A stretch of 64,000 nt of DNA from Notospermus geniculatus (GCA_002633025.1 NMRB01000537.1:46555-110554); one strand, 5' to 3'; counted from the first letter of the stretch, positions 35,512 through 47,404 are shown. Notes: a model not told the origin generated them from the letters alone. A program made the numbers and translations.

Positions 35512-35560
35512 AGAGCCAATTCATATTTCCTCGCTGACCATCAGCAGTACATTCTCAAGA
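35512..35560. mobile_element. left-end fragment of a CCAATTCATACTTCC MITE
   Basis: AGAGCCAATTCATATTTCC then TCGCTGACCA. The right half is missing. A smaller trace (GGGCCGATTCATACGGCG) is at 35403. Confidence 0.65.
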
Positions 35561-35887
35561 ACACAAAGCTATCTTTCTTTATCTCTACAGAGACATCGCT
35601 TCCAAAAACCGCCCATGTCCAACTTATCAAATAACCTCTTGTGGATACTAGACATACGATTGTTGAAACCATAGAGAATGTTGGTCATACTTATTCTGTC
35701 CTTCTCCACACGCGATGGTGTCTTATAGTTCTTGAATGTTTGTAAGGCTGGGGAACGGCAGATAATTAGCCGAGTCCAGATCGATTTGTGAGAATACTGT
35801 TGGAAAAAGCATCCAGTGGTGACACGATATAGGCCGTACCCATCGACGCTGACTTCATAATTTGACATGTCTTGGAAACATGGTCCA

Positions 35888-36085
35888 TTGCATGGGACAG
35901 TAAGCCGTGGTGCTTTGTACCTTGCGCAAGGGCAAGTAAGAGACCCCATCCAATGAGGAACAGGAGGAGCGTCTCTGGCTCGTAACGTCCATCGCACCCA
36001 TGGGACAATTGGCCATGGTGCCTTGTACCTTTGGGCCTTCGTATAAAGGGCAAATAAAAGACCCCATCAAAGTGAGGAACATGTA
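35888..36085. repeat. ~106-bp tandem duplication
   Basis: CATGGGACA, GGTG(C/T)TTGTACCTT, GGGCAA(G/A)TAA and AGACCCCATC...GAGGAACA occur twice in order. Minus-strand frames over it (35569-36245) look protein-like but differ in frame between units. Confidence 0.6.
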
Positions 36086-37257
36086 CAGCTTGAGATGGCC
36101 TCTTCCATACTTGATAATGTTTTGGCTTCGGCGCTGTTGGAAAAAATCTCGACTTGGATGAATTTAGAGATCTGCTTTGGTTGAATGAATGTGAATCGGC
36201 AGAACCCCGTCTCCAAGTTAACTGGCGTCTATGATGCTGTAACAATCTGACGCAATGGAGACACAGGGCAGTGGTTACAAAGCGTCCATGTGAATAAAGT
36301 GCGTATCAACATCAACACTCGTAAGTGATCTTGACTCTGATTGCGATTCTCTGCGTTGATGCAACACTCCATCAACTCGAGACCAACGAGTAGAAAATTA
36401 TTGACACACTTTGCATGAAGATGCCTCCGCTCACCGAATGTTTCTATAACTTGGCTGTCTGCTAATCATTTCTTCATGATAGCCTACCATCTGCCAAGCC
36501 AGAACTCATTGTTTTTCTTGCATATTAATGTTTCATTCTTGATGCAAATGTGCTGAGTGCAATTTTGCATAAATCGGTCAACGCTCCTGAGTTCTTTGCT
36601 GCGTTGAATTGAGAGTCTGTTAGCAAGTCAAGATCACTTGGTGAATGAAAGAATTGGGTCTGGCAACGTTGGTGTATCTTGGCAGGTCAAGGTTAGTTGC
36701 TCAATGAAAATCGGACTGGTCCCTGTCCCTTCCAGCGAAACGGCACACCAGTGTGTAAGCGAGCTGCTGAGGGTGTAACTATCATGGTTATGGTTCACCG
36801 TTATCATTTCATCTGCAACAAGTATCCTGCTCTAACGGCGTTAGGTTCCCAAGTGTCATATTAGTTTCTGACCTTCTAATTCCTAATTAGCACAGTAGGC
36901 TCCTATGGGTTCGCATCTCTGATTTCATGGATTATACGCCGAGTAGGATATAGACTTATAAATTGGCTTAGAGCCTCCACGTACCCTTAGGATTTCAATG
37001 GCTAGTTGAGTTGTTTACGCCGGCAGTTGAGGTTACGTGGGGGATAGGATAATATCATATACGATGTCTTACAAAAAGTGTCCCTTTGGCATTGTCCACT
37101 AAATTGTTTCGATAGTTTCAGGGACGTTTTTCTTTGGAAACTGTAAGGCAATCTTGCGCAAAGTGCTGGATGCGGTTGGGGAAGAACCACTTGGCAATCT
37201 TTACAAATTGATGTTGTCAGGATTAATGACATTATTGACATTAATGAGATAATTGAT
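36086..37257. other. unassigned DNA
   Basis: No exon or repeat recognised. Confidence 0.35.
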
Positions 37258-37345
37258 GTTGTCAGGAATATCTCTGGTAGCTCGACTTGAAAGTGCCAGC
37301 CTGAAGAAGACCCCGGTGGGGGTCGAACATTTGCAAAATTTCTGG
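37258..37345 (+). repeat. single-arm copy of the GACCCC/GGGGTC hairpin repeat
   Basis: GGTAGCTCGACTTGAAAGTG, CCTGAAGAAGACCCC, a GGTG loop, GGGGTCGAAC, then ATTTGCAAAATTT. Homologous to one arm of 17599-17719. Contains CTGANGA and a mutated GAAA (GAAC). Confidence 0.7.
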
Positions 37346-37578
37346 AGGACGACTTCGGTTATTATATCGACTAGCATGGTACCCGTGTGGCGAGCACATT
37401 CACAGGATGCATGTGGCCAGAGGATGGCACTTTGCTGGGCGTCTCTGTGTGGGGGAATATGTTTAGAGGGGGCCAACTCCTTGGACAATAATCTAGGCCT
37501 ATGGGAAGCAGATGGCAGCAGTTTTTATGTGTTGAAGTTCCTATTTTCTGATCACCCTGCCTGGTTGAAGACAATGCA

Positions 37579-37659
37579 TTATACCTGGTTCCGTCGGCCA
37601 CGTGTAGATGGTGTTGCGTTCGCAGCGCCATCTACACGGTGGCCAGCGAAACCAGGCTA
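37579..37659. repeat. 81-bp palindrome
   Basis: ACCTGGTTCCGTCGGCCACG against GTGGCCAGCGAAACCAGG, with TGTAGATGG/CCATCTACA inside and a GTTGCGTTCGCAGCG centre. A short MITE-like hairpin. Confidence 0.75.
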
Positions 37660-38083
37660 GTGGGCATTGCAAATCATTGGAAGTTTCTTCCTGCATTTTA
37701 TTCGCTTAAGGGTAAAAAAATGTAATGCCACCCGCGTAAGGGCCACCCCCATGTCATTTTCAACACTTCCTGTGAAAATGGTGCCATTTCGATCAGAAAC
37801 CACGGAGGAGTTCGTGTTCGAAGTTAAAGCGCCACCGTCAATTATAATATCGATGTTGTCAGGGAGCCTGGAATTGGATTACAGCTTCTCCCAAATCTGT
37901 GCCAACTTGGCACTGCTGGATTTTCTAAGGCATGAAAAAGATTTGCTGGAGTTTAAAACGGTGAAATCTCTTATTGACGAGCATATGTCGATTTCCCTTG
38001 AGAGTGATTTAGTCGATCGATTTCTTGTCTTGAAATGTTATGAAGGTCAGGATTATCAGAACAGACGAAGTGGGTTATTAGAC
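37660..38083 (+). other. open frame ending in a MITE
   Basis: The 186-codon frame 37667-38227 reads like protein in its middle part (for example DFLRHEKDLLEFKTVKSLI) but its last ~45 codons are the MITE at 38089. If a real exon existed here, the insertion now truncates it. I recognise no domain. Confidence 0.25.
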
Positions 38084-38088
38084 CTTTA

Positions 38089-38370
38089 CAGGCGCGGATC
38101 CAGGATTTTTGGCAGAGGGGGGTCAGGGCCGCCGAGGGCGGTCGTTGCGGCGGGCGCCGAAGATACCCGCGCCGACGGGGGTCTGGGAAAATTTTCCCAG
38201 AAAATTTTGAAATCTAGAAGGCCGTAGACGCGATTTCCTGGCATCTCAGTATCAAAACAGAAGCGTTTTTTGCTGATTGTCGCAAATTATTGAAGAAAAA
38301 AACAATTGGTGGTGGCGAGCAGGGGGGGGAGTCACGACCCCCAAACCCCCCCCCTCTGGATCCGCGCCTG
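38089..38370. mobile_element. MITE, TIR CAGGCGCGGATCCAG
   Basis: A 282-bp element with 15-base perfect terminal inverted repeats and CTTTA on both sides (38084-38088; 38371-38375). G-rich left and C-rich right sub-terminal runs. CAG...CTG ends with a 5-bp duplication suggest a hAT-type relative (inference). Confidence 0.9.
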
Positions 38371-38649
38371 CTTTAGTTTTATAACGTTATAAGAAACAAG
38401 GTTGAAGAATTGATCACAGGGATCTTGAAGGTAGTTCGATTCCTCCACAGCTGTTGTCTTTACCGTTCTTCTCGCCAACCAGTCACACTTTGTGTGCTAG
38501 CGTATGAAGAGGAGCGAGACCAAAGCCTTGCTATGGGAGGATGGTGGTTCGAAAAAAAACAATGTCAAGTTCGCTTTCATAACCTTGGTAGGTGAAACAT
38601 ACACTGTTTTTCACCGGTATCTGAACCACCTTGGCTTTTTAAACTTAGG

Positions 38650-39090
38650 CCTACTCTTCATTCCAAATCCCCTTGGCGCGAGGTTTATCAACGATAGCTC
38701 CGCAACGGCTGGGCCGATTTTGATGAAACATACGTCAGTTGACTTATCTTTCTTGGCGGTACAGCCATCATCACAGTCAATTTCCCGAAAAACGTGACAG
38801 AAAAAAGTTGTTTCACAAATCACCGTTTGTGCTGACGGCCGAAATGGCGGCCATTTTGAAATGACGCAATGCATCGCGCACGTGTAAACTGCACTGAACA
38901 GCATCGCGAAATGAAATGGGTTTTGAGAAAGAAATCCGTTATGCAGGCCTTACGCAAAAAATGAAGATAGCAGAAAGATACCGGCAAGAAAGACAAGTTT
39001 ATTGATGTATGGTATGTTGAATTTGGCCCAGTTGTTGAGGAGATATCGGCCGAAAACCTCGCGCTAAGGGGATTTGGAATGAAGAGTAGG
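38650..39090. mobile_element. 441-bp element, TIR CCTACTCTTCATTCCAAATC
   Basis: CCTACTCTTCATTCCAAATC and CCCTTGGCGCGAGG at the left. The complement (CCTCGCGCTAAGGGGATTTGG to GAGTAGG) closes the right end. The interior shows no transposase. A target duplication was not identified. Confidence 0.85.
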
Positions 39091-40059
39091 TGAGCTGATT
39101 CTCAGTCTGATATGTCTGCCATGGATATGATAACAATGTAAATGATTAGCAGTTGTTGTTTTTCGATACCTGTTGATCTGGTATGTTTGATGAGACAGCT
39201 AGATTGATGTTTTAGTTGGCAAAGGTGTTGCTTCCTATCAGAGGTGAGGATCGAGGTGAAATGAATCATGTGGCCTGCACTTGTACATTTATCAAAATGA
39301 TAAAAAGTTTCTAAGAGCTGGTAGAGATGATGTATTACCAGAAAGTAGGGTATGGGTATGCAAGCCTGCAGTAAGAGCATTGTCGCTGGAGTTGGCAGGG
39401 TGTGTAAGCCTACACATTCATGTATGGGAGATTGGACATCGTGCCTCTGAGCTGTGTCGCTGATATGAAACTCTCACGGCTGAGGTAGCAATGGTAGTAA
39501 GCTTTATCACCCAGGCAGAAGTGTCTCCTTACTGCATGCTACCAGCTTAACGGTGAGGACTGCAGTTGTCTCAAATTGGAAGGCCTGTAGCCTCGATCCT
39601 TTGGATGAAAGTAGAACCTACTTCTCCAGGGGTGGTGATATAGTACACAGATTTAGTACTGATTCTGAATGTACACGAGTATTCGTGTTGGGAGTGCTGA
39701 TCTGGTTTTAGGAAATGATACACTGGCATGTCGTAATTAGCTAAAATTATTTCTGAATGCGCTGTAACATGCACGGTATCCTTTAATCAAGCGAGTTCTA
39801 ACCTGGATCAGAGAGATGGAATCTAGATGCAATTTTATGCGGATACCTTCACAGTTCCTGTAACTTGAGATGCAGGAACATTGATGCTGAGATATGCTAA
39901 TCAAATAGCAAAGGCTGGCAATCGGGTATCAGTCATAGGGTCAGATGCACTACAAGGGGGATAATCCCCTTGTTCATAAGATATGATAATTTGTCTCTTA
40001 GAGAGAGAGGGTACTCTCCTGTTGCCTGAGTTGCTGACGATGCCATTTTTCTGTGCAGT
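39091..40059. other. unassigned DNA
   Basis: No exon or repeat recognised. Confidence 0.35.
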
Positions 40060-40135
40060 GTGGAAACATCGGCGCCTGTCACCGCTAAGTTTCCGCGTTC
40101 GAACCCGGTTGGACTTATTCTTCATGTGATAGAGA
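40060..40135 (-). pseudogene. tRNA-like (B-box) fragment
   Basis: The minus strand carries CCGGGTTCGAACGCGG, a good B box, followed by AAACTTAGCGGTGACAGGCG. The 5' half of a cloverleaf is not convincing. Confidence 0.35.
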
Positions 40136-40349
40136 GGGTGATTATCTCCGGGCATTCCGGTTTCCTCCTGTTGCTGTGCTGTCATTCGCCCAGTTCATCC
40201 AGTACATACATGTACCTTGTTTGATGCTGGAGGCTCCTGTACGTTTTCTGAAAGAAAACATCTTTTTATATCATATCTATCTTCTTTTTGATGAAGAAGA
40301 AAAAGGAAAAAAACTGGTTACAGATGAAATAACCTGTAAAACGTTTACA

Positions 40350-40432
40350 TGGCGTTTTACACTGTTAATGACCCCAGTCTTTCCAGACACCTTTCTGGAG
40401 AACTCAAGGAGCAGCTCAATCAGTGAATCACT
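40350..40432 (-). repeat. SINE body fragment
   Basis: GACCCCAGTCTTTCCAGACACC then TTCTGGAGAACTCAAGGAGC aligns with the body of the tRNA-headed repeat at 52235-52398. No tRNA head remains next to it. Confidence 0.55.
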
Positions 40433-40964
40433 TGATCCTTTCAGATCAGTGTGTGATGCTGAGAGGGTTTATCATGGATGTCTGAGTACGTCACCACTCA
40501 GAAATCTTTTCACACTTGCCAAGAAGCAGTAGAAAAATTATGATAAATTCTTTACTTCCTTTCATAACGGAGTACATATCCGTGTAATAAAAGTATCTGA
40601 TATTACACTTGATGTCATGTCGGTTCAGTCAGAACGGTCTTCATACATTATATACGAGTCTTAAGTTCCAATTTATCGAGAAATTGGTGTGGTACGTCTG
40701 TACAGAAGTCAAGGGGATTTCACAGTGAAAGCATATCTGGGTATTTCGAAGTTGTTGTGCTTGCTAGATATCAAAGAGAGTTCACCATGCTATCGCTCAT
40801 TTTGTCAAAACAAATCAGTCATACCAGGAGGAAATGGTAATACCCACAGTAACCCTCCCACAATGCCGTTACTCGTATGGACACTTGGCGCCTACGAAAA
40901 CGGAGGAAGACTGATCCCAACCCTAACCAACGAAAGTAGGGCAAGCACATGACCTTGACCTTGA
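40433..40964. other. unassigned DNA
   Basis: Nothing supportable. Confidence 0.35.
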
Positions 40965-41055
40965 CCGATGATTTGAAACAATGAATTTGATTGGCTGTAA
41001 GAGCATTCGACCTTGACCCTATGATGATTTGAAACAATGGATTTGATTGGCTGCT
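40965..41055. repeat. ~60-bp direct duplication
   Basis: GATGATTTGAAACAATG then ATTTGATTGGCTG occurs twice, preceded by GACCTTGACC motifs. Confidence 0.75.
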
Positions 41056-42237
41056 TGGCATTCGGCGGGAGAGCATAGATTTGCCATCTACCACTCGTCT
41101 TTTCGGCTCACACCAACCAAACAAAGAATACAAGTCCAAGCAGTAAAGAACAGTTAAAACGTTGGTCTTTGTGAAAAAATGCAGTCGATGTCCGGTGCAT
41201 AAATAGCATCCTTTGTGATTCATTGGCTCTGTTTTTCCGAAGTTTCGCCGAGCTAATCGAGATTGGGACGAGACTTATTAGTGCAGATGGCGATGATGGC
41301 CTAAGAGACACGAAGGCACAATTACTGAGATTTGGTGTTGCTAAAAGCGTGTAGATTGTGCTGTACAACTGTACATCAGTTTTGGGTATTGTTGGAGTGG
41401 AGCGGATTGTAGTTCCTTCCATCTTAACCTGAATGAAGAACCTGTACATTGTGCTGTAGACAATGTACATAATATTGATTAGAAGTTCAAAGAAACTTTC
41501 CCATATGCAGATGTTTGCATTCAGGCATTTCATTTCATTTTATTTCCTTTCAAATATCGCTTTATACAAATTATAATCGACATGGTGAGTAGGTGGGGTC
41601 TTTAGACTTATTTTAAATGGTATTTAGTTCCATTAATTTCTGCAGTTATAGTTTGGAACTTTTGGAATCCTTTATTACAAATGACATCAAACGTTCCTGA
41701 AATGTCCCAGTAGGGTTTTGTTGCTGTTTACTGGTTAGATCTCTTTCAAGTTGTATCTCGTTACATTCCTTCTTCCCAATGGAGACAATTTGTTCAAAAT
41801 CTATTGTTGTCTTTGAAAACTGTGGAACAGCCCCCAAGTTGGTCGATAAAGAACTGAGAACTTGGTGTCATGGTAACCCCATCTACCACACAAACTTCCA
41901 AATCCGATCATGAAAAAGTTCCTTGTCGCCAACTCAAAGGATAAAGCTGCACTCTGGCAATTTCTGGGCTGCCAACTGCTTTTGTCAACTGCAACTCCTG
42001 CGGTATGCCATCTGCGGCACTGTCTATGTTCGTCAGGGAACCTGCCAAACACCACCTGGACATAAATTTGTGATTCCAAAGGACGGTCTGTATCGTCACG
42101 CATTGCCGTCAAGCACTGTCTCTCCTCATTAAAGTGTACTTAATACTTAATAAAATAACAAAAAACTGTTTTTCACGTGACTTTTACTACCACCTTTTAA
42201 CCGAGAAGTGCACAATTCTTATGAAACTTTGTACATT
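41056..42237. other. unassigned DNA
   Basis: Overlapping minus frames (40819-41533) have no recognised domain. Confidence 0.35.
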
Positions 42238-42650
42238 CACTGTAAAAACCAATGGGCTCGAGAGACCCATGATTTTGTCCACTACCTGGGCACGTGGGTT
42301 TGAGATGAGAATGGGTCCATGGTACCCAGAATATTTGTTCTTCGAACCTGAAACGAGGAGGTCCTTAGGTTCCAGTAACCCATAATGACCAGTTTCACAG
42401 GTCACTTTGGCCCATCTACTATTGCTGCTCATGGGTGCCAACACCCCACGGTAGCATTCGTAGATGGGCCAAAGTGGCCTATGAAACTCTCATTATGGGT
42501 TACTGGAACCTATAGACCTGTCCGTTTCAGGCTCGAAGAACAAATATTCTGGGCACCATGGACCCATTCTCCATTGAACACATTTCAAACCCATGTGTTC
42601 AGGTAGTGGACAAAATCATGAGTCTCTCGAGCCCATTCGTTTTTACAGTG
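42238..42650. mobile_element. 413-bp palindromic MITE, TIR CACTGTAAAAACCAATGGG
   Basis: Arms of about 185 bases run from CACTGTAAAAACCAATGGG, through GGTTCCAGTAACCCATAATG and TTGGCCCATCTAC, to a centre near 42435. The right arm has small indels. Exact target duplication is unclear (TT flanks). Confidence 0.9.
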
Positions 42651-43300
42651 TTATACACATGATAGATGTACAGGCTCTCAGATGACAGGCTGAGCAAAAA
42701 TTAAAACCTCACGCGCTGCCATGAGCTCACGGCTATGCGTGACGGTACAGACTGATGGCGATTGCCTTACAACTGACGGAAAGTAGTAGACGACTTGCTG
42801 TGTTGGCAACTTCTGGCTGTGAAATATGTTTGGAAAACTGCTGCAAGCTCCCGTGTCTCGTGTAGCCAGCACACGCGGCTCTGTGTGTGTTGGTAAGGGA
42901 ACTAGCCAGATGGAGATTGTATACCTAGGCAGCTGTGGTAGCCACTGCAATAGGCAGCCTTTTTCTGTGCATGACAGGGAGTGAGGCATCGAAGACACTG
43001 TGTCTGTGTATGGTAGGGAACTGGGCAGCCAGTCACCTATCGTACCATCGCTTCAAGAAGTTGTCCAGTACATGTGCTTGCCAACATAGTCTAGCAAACT
43101 AGCATCCAATGCTCGTAACAAAAAAGTTGTTACTCTGCCAGCCAGCTGGCTCAGCCAATGAAAAGCCTCATCACAAAACAACAGCTCCGGTGGGAATCAT
43201 CCTAGCTTGGTTAATGGTGAGGATATTAATTGGTAGGCCAAACTTGTTACGAGAAGAGTCTGAAAAAGGTGTCCCTCGGGTGTATGGCATCTTTCTGATA
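42651..43300. other. unassigned DNA
   Basis: No exon or repeat recognised. Confidence 0.35.
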
Positions 43301-43378
43301 TGAGATGGTGTCAGGGAGGTGACGTGGAAACGTCAACACCTCACACTCCAGACGCAGTGGGTTCGATTCCACAGTGGC
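43301..43378 (+). pseudogene. tRNA-like (B-box) fragment
   Basis: GTGGGTTCGATTCCACA is a complete T arm. The upstream 60 bases have cloverleaf-like spacing but a poor A box. Directly left of a palindromic MITE. Confidence 0.35.
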
Positions 43379-43435
43379 ATGGTGTTGTCTGTTCCACATT
43401 TCAAGCGATAAAGAGGGCAGCACGTGTCTTCTCTA

Positions 43436-43704
43436 CACAGAAAAAAAATCAACTCGAGTGGAGACTCAGAGTCTCACTTTAGGGACAAAATGGTTCGAAA
43501 CACTTTTTGACTCAAAATGAAACAGAAAATATTTCGGCGCGAGACAATAACAACTCGGCCCGAAATATTTTCCCTCGGAACGAGGTGTCATTGTCTCGGG
43601 CCGAAATATTTTCTGTTTCATTTTGAGTCAAAAAGTGTTTCGAACCATTTTGTCCCTAAAGTGAGACTCTGAGTCTCCACTCGAGTTGATTTTTTTTTTC
43701 TGTG
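43436..43704. mobile_element. TA-flanked palindromic MITE, TIR CACAGAAAAAAAATCAACTC
   Basis: TA at 43434-43435 and 43705-43706 flank CACAGAAAAAAAATCAACTC and its complement. Arms continue through GAGACTCAGAGTCTCACTTT and TGTTTCGAACCATTTTGTCC with very few mismatches; the central region is about 60 bases. TA flanks suggest Tc1/mariner-type mobilisation. High arm identity suggests a young copy. Confidence 0.85.
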
Positions 43705-43707
43705 TAG

Positions 43708-44301
43708 TTACTCAGGTTCCCCTGCACTCCACTACCATGGGAGCAATGTCCGTAAAGCCAATAACCCAATAGCACCTGGCTCACACTTCTCCAAAAGTCG
43801 TACATTTTCCTGGAGCTTACACTTTCACGAAAAACTTTCCAATTCACCTGAAGCAACTCTTAAAAGACGTCATTCTTCAAAATCCTTTCAAATCCAGGTA
43901 CTGAACTAGTCTGTCTCTAAGCTGTAGAACGCTCTAATGCCTAAAGTGCACTGTTTAACAGATACTTCGGGAAGTATGTAGCTTTTTTGGCCCATTTACA
44001 AAACATTGGTTTATCGTATTACCTTTATTCACTCTTCAGTCTATAATGCCAGCCGGGATCGTGTTGCCGGGGGTTGAAGCAATGTTTGTAGCTAAACATG
44101 ATCCTGTTACATAGCTGAGATGCTACGCTGGATTTCGTAATTAACTGGTAGCGGAGAGCGTAGGCCTGTGTAGATTGCAAGGAGTATTCTGACCTATCTG
44201 ATGTGCTTGGTCTAAACAGCATCCTTGAGCTGCCCAACGCTTAGAACAGTTTCTCTACGTGGTGGAAACTGGAAGGTCTCACCGGCTTAGAGAGTACACA
44301 G
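43708..44301. other. unassigned DNA
   Basis: Nothing supportable. Confidence 0.35.
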
Positions 44302-44565
44302 CATAAATCACCATAAATTAGCATACATTTCGGATGCAAGAAGTTTGAGAGGAATTCTGTCGTCCTAACTTTGATAATTTGGTGACCTGTGTGAAATATT
44401 CAGCGGATAGGCCTGCAGTTTGGAAAGGAATATTCTGAGGCAGAGCGAGCACACACAGAGAGGCAGGCCTGATTAGCATAAATCTGCATAAATTTGCATA
44501 CATTCCGGATGCAAGAACTTTAAATGGAATTCTGTCCTCCTTATTTGATAATTGGCGAAGTATGT
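44302..44565. repeat. ~172-bp tandem duplication
   Basis: AGCATAAATC...GCATACATT(T/C)CGGATGCAAGAA and GGAATTCTGTC occur at 44302 and again at 44474. Confidence 0.75.
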
Positions 44566-45683
44566 GAATTATTGAAATGAAATTAGATTTATAAACTTGA
44601 ACAGCAAGTCACTGACGACATCAACGGTTGAAATTGATGAAAATAATGCGGTAATACTGGAGGCATGGTACATTAAGCAATAAAACTATTTTAGTTGAGT
44701 GTTCAAATATTCATGCTCTATGATTGCAAAAAACGATCACGTTTCCTGACGGTCGTATATTGATGTATAAATAGTGAATAAGCAGTGTATGGGACTAATA
44801 AGAGAATAAACAGAGTACAGACGTTGACATTACCATGTGATGTCCACAAAAATTGTCCTGGTCCATATCATACCACTGGACTCGAGCTCTCTGACAGTGT
44901 TGTACTGGCATTTCGTGACTTCCAGTGTTTGTGGCGTGACAGAGACAGCAGGCTTCCCAAATTTGTGTTTTGGATGATATCCCAAAGGTCTCAGCGATTA
45001 TTTGGATTCAAGATCTCGGAAATCTTCAAAAACGTTCACTTATTTTTAAACTCTTTGCCGTGTTTTCCGTGATTTTCCTGACATCATACATTTGTATACG
45101 ACATTGACAAGGTCTTCTTCTTCTTATGACTTGCGGAGTTATCTCATCCGGTCAGGGTCTACTACACTTTGGATTAAGTTTCTTGGAGAAACTGTAAAAA
45201 CCTCGCTAATGTAAGCCTGTTTGTTATGTAACAGTCACAGGATACAGGCGTCCAACTCCTCCAGTGTTCAAAATCCCAGTATCTCGGATAAAATGCCATC
45301 AGCAGTAGTTCAGATTCGATCGTCCTGGAAGCTGCTATAGAACCGTGTCACTTTCAAAAAAGCTTATGGTCTTGAACCTGTTGGATGGATGGTTTAGCAG
45401 CCACGTAGACTTGATCCTAGATCTCTCCTGGTCAAAAACTAAATGGTGAAATTCAAGGATAACATGATTGCATTTTCATGGGATGAAGACACTGCAGCCG
45501 TTTTATGTCTAGGCTAGGGGAATTGACCCTTCTTTGTTGTCAAATTGACATTCTAATGCTGAACTGGTGTATGAAGTCATGGATCAACTTAGAGAATAGA
45601 GAATAACCGAAGGTTTTCTGTTAATTCAAATAAGGACTCAGAAAATCTGAGTTAAGGATTACAGAACTGATTATTTTGTATTA
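44566..45683. other. unassigned DNA upstream of an exon candidate
   Basis: No recognisable feature. A TTATTTTGTATTAG 3'-splice-like tract ends at 45684, just before the coding start described next. Confidence 0.35.
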
Positions 45684-45701
45684 GGATTCTAACCTGCAAG
45701 G

Positions 45702-45779
45702 ATGTCCATCTCGGCTCATGCCACCCGGAGTGGTGGGGGTGGAGGAGGCGGCGGTGGGGGAGATACTGATAAACTTGAG
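45702..45779 (+). CDS. candidate first coding exon (poly-Gly N-terminus)
   Basis: ATG at 45702 in CAAGGATGTCC context opens 26 codons: MSISAHATRS, ten glycines, then DTDKLE. The reading frame meets GAG|GTAAGT at 45779/45780, a consensus donor in phase 0. An in-frame TAA 12 bases upstream makes this ATG the first possible start. TTATTTTGTATTAG ending at 45684 could be the acceptor for a 5' UTR intron, so the exon may begin at 45685. The glycines use mixed GGN codons, which argues against a simple trinucleotide slip. A recursive splice motif lies 3.3 kb downstream and the next exon candidate at 60321 is also phase 0. I do not recognise the protein. An alternative is a chance GGN-rich stretch beside a cryptic donor. 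Confidence 0.5.
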
Positions 45780-45782
45780 GTA

Positions 45783-46544
45783 AGTAATGCGAGTATGATC
45801 GAGAGCACTCCTGTCCACAAACTGAAATCAGACCAAAATGCTCTTGTGCATCATTATTTCGAATGATATTGGTAGAATTTGGAACATTTCTCGCCACACC
45901 AGTCGTACAGTCAAGTCAGGCATGGCCAAGCCAAGGCTGTTGTTGTTCACAAGCATGACCAAGCCTAGGTTGTTGTTGTTGTTACCAAGAATGACCAGCC
46001 AAAACCTCTCTGATGTTCGTAATTCTTGGTGATGTTCACGAGCATGACCACGTCAAGATCTCCAGTGAGGTGAGCAGTTTCAAGATTCGAGTGGAGATGG
46101 CAGCACAAGAATTTTGAGCATTTCTGGCAGCTACCTGAAGATGGCGTGGCAGTTGTTTCATCTTGTTGACTCTCTGCTTCTGCCGCTGCTGCTGCTCTTG
46201 CCAGCTTGATGAAAGTAGTTGTTGGAAAAGAGTATTGGTGGAAGCACAAGTAGTGTTGCAATATCCCGAGTCAATGCCTGACGTGTCTACCAAATGAAGT
46301 TGCCAGGGTGATTTCGGTAAGAGTTACCATTAGTCATGATGGTAATGAGACATTGCTTGAAATTCGGCAGGGAACTTCAAAGTACTTCAAGTTTCATTGC
46401 GGGCCTCTGATATCCCAATTTCCTTACCGGCCTCCCGTACACCTGTTCTCTACTAACGATGTGTACAAACCTATCCAAGATTCTATTGGTTGACGGGGCA
46501 ACTGGAAAAAATGCGGACTACCCAGCACGGAGGCGATTAATTTG
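45783..46544. other. putative intron sequence
   Basis: Short direct repeats of TGTTGTTGTTCACAAGCATG type near 45930-46050. Otherwise nothing. Confidence 0.35.
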
Positions 46545-46690
46545 ATTGAAGAGTTTTTCAGCCAGTCTGTATTAGTGGAAATGTACATGTACATGTACAC
46601 CGTGGCTGGGGGCCATCTCAAAGCCAAGTTGAGGATTTTTTCAGCCGGACTGTATTAGTGGAAATGTGCAGTTGCTGACCACCTCAATAC
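46545..46690. repeat. ~85-bp duplication with ACATGT run
   Basis: TTTTTCAGCCAGTCTGTATT then AGTGGAAATGTAC recurs 85 bp on. Between them GTACATGTACATGTAC is self-complementary. Confidence 0.6.
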
Positions 46691-46743
46691 TGATTTGATG
46701 AAGTAGTTTTTTTTCACAAAACAACTACTTCCATGTGGCCTGT

Positions 46744-46955
46744 CATGGCGTCATGACGACCTACCAAAATATGTCTACTTGGAACCACTAGGACCTGAAT
46801 TCATGACAAGCTTTCGCAAAATACATCAACTTACAAAAACTTATTTGAAATACGCTGTGCCCTAAAGAATCATGGACGCATGACGAGCCTTCGCTAAGAT
46901 ACGCCTACTTACAAAACTTTTTTGAACGAACTCTATGATTCATGAAATCATGATC
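46744..46955. repeat. degenerate ~65-bp tandem repeat, 3 units
   Basis: Variants of CATGAC(G/A)AGC(T/C)TTCGC then AAATAC then CTACTTACAAAA. Confidence 0.5.
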
Positions 46956-47404
46956 AGCTTTTATCATAACGGATAAAATCCATTTCTTGCTAGAATATAA
47001 ATAGAATTGAGATACAAGTTTTTGCAGGAACATTTGATTAGAAAATATTTTCAGAATTATCAGCAGTCTTGTGATTTCCAGCTACGTTATCTTCTCACGT
47101 GCATTCTCGTACGAAATAACGCGATGTGAAATCTTGTTTGCCTACATTTCTGTTTTGAAAGAAAATATTTGTTCCGACAAACTTTATGCTGTTCTCATGT
47201 TCTTTGCTCGCATTATATCAAGAAAAACATAAACTCTACTCTGGTAGAAGATGCACGAGCGTGACTCATATTTTTCTTGAGCTCTTGTTATTGGTGGACA
47301 AGCATTTCTATTTATGACTGGAGAATTTCCCAAAAAAGTCCACCAGTGGTACCTCAAGGCCCGTTTCCACTACTGCAATTTCCTGCTCTTTCCGTATGGT
47401 TTCC
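46956..47404. other. putative intron sequence
   Basis: AT-rich, nothing recognised. Confidence 0.35.
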
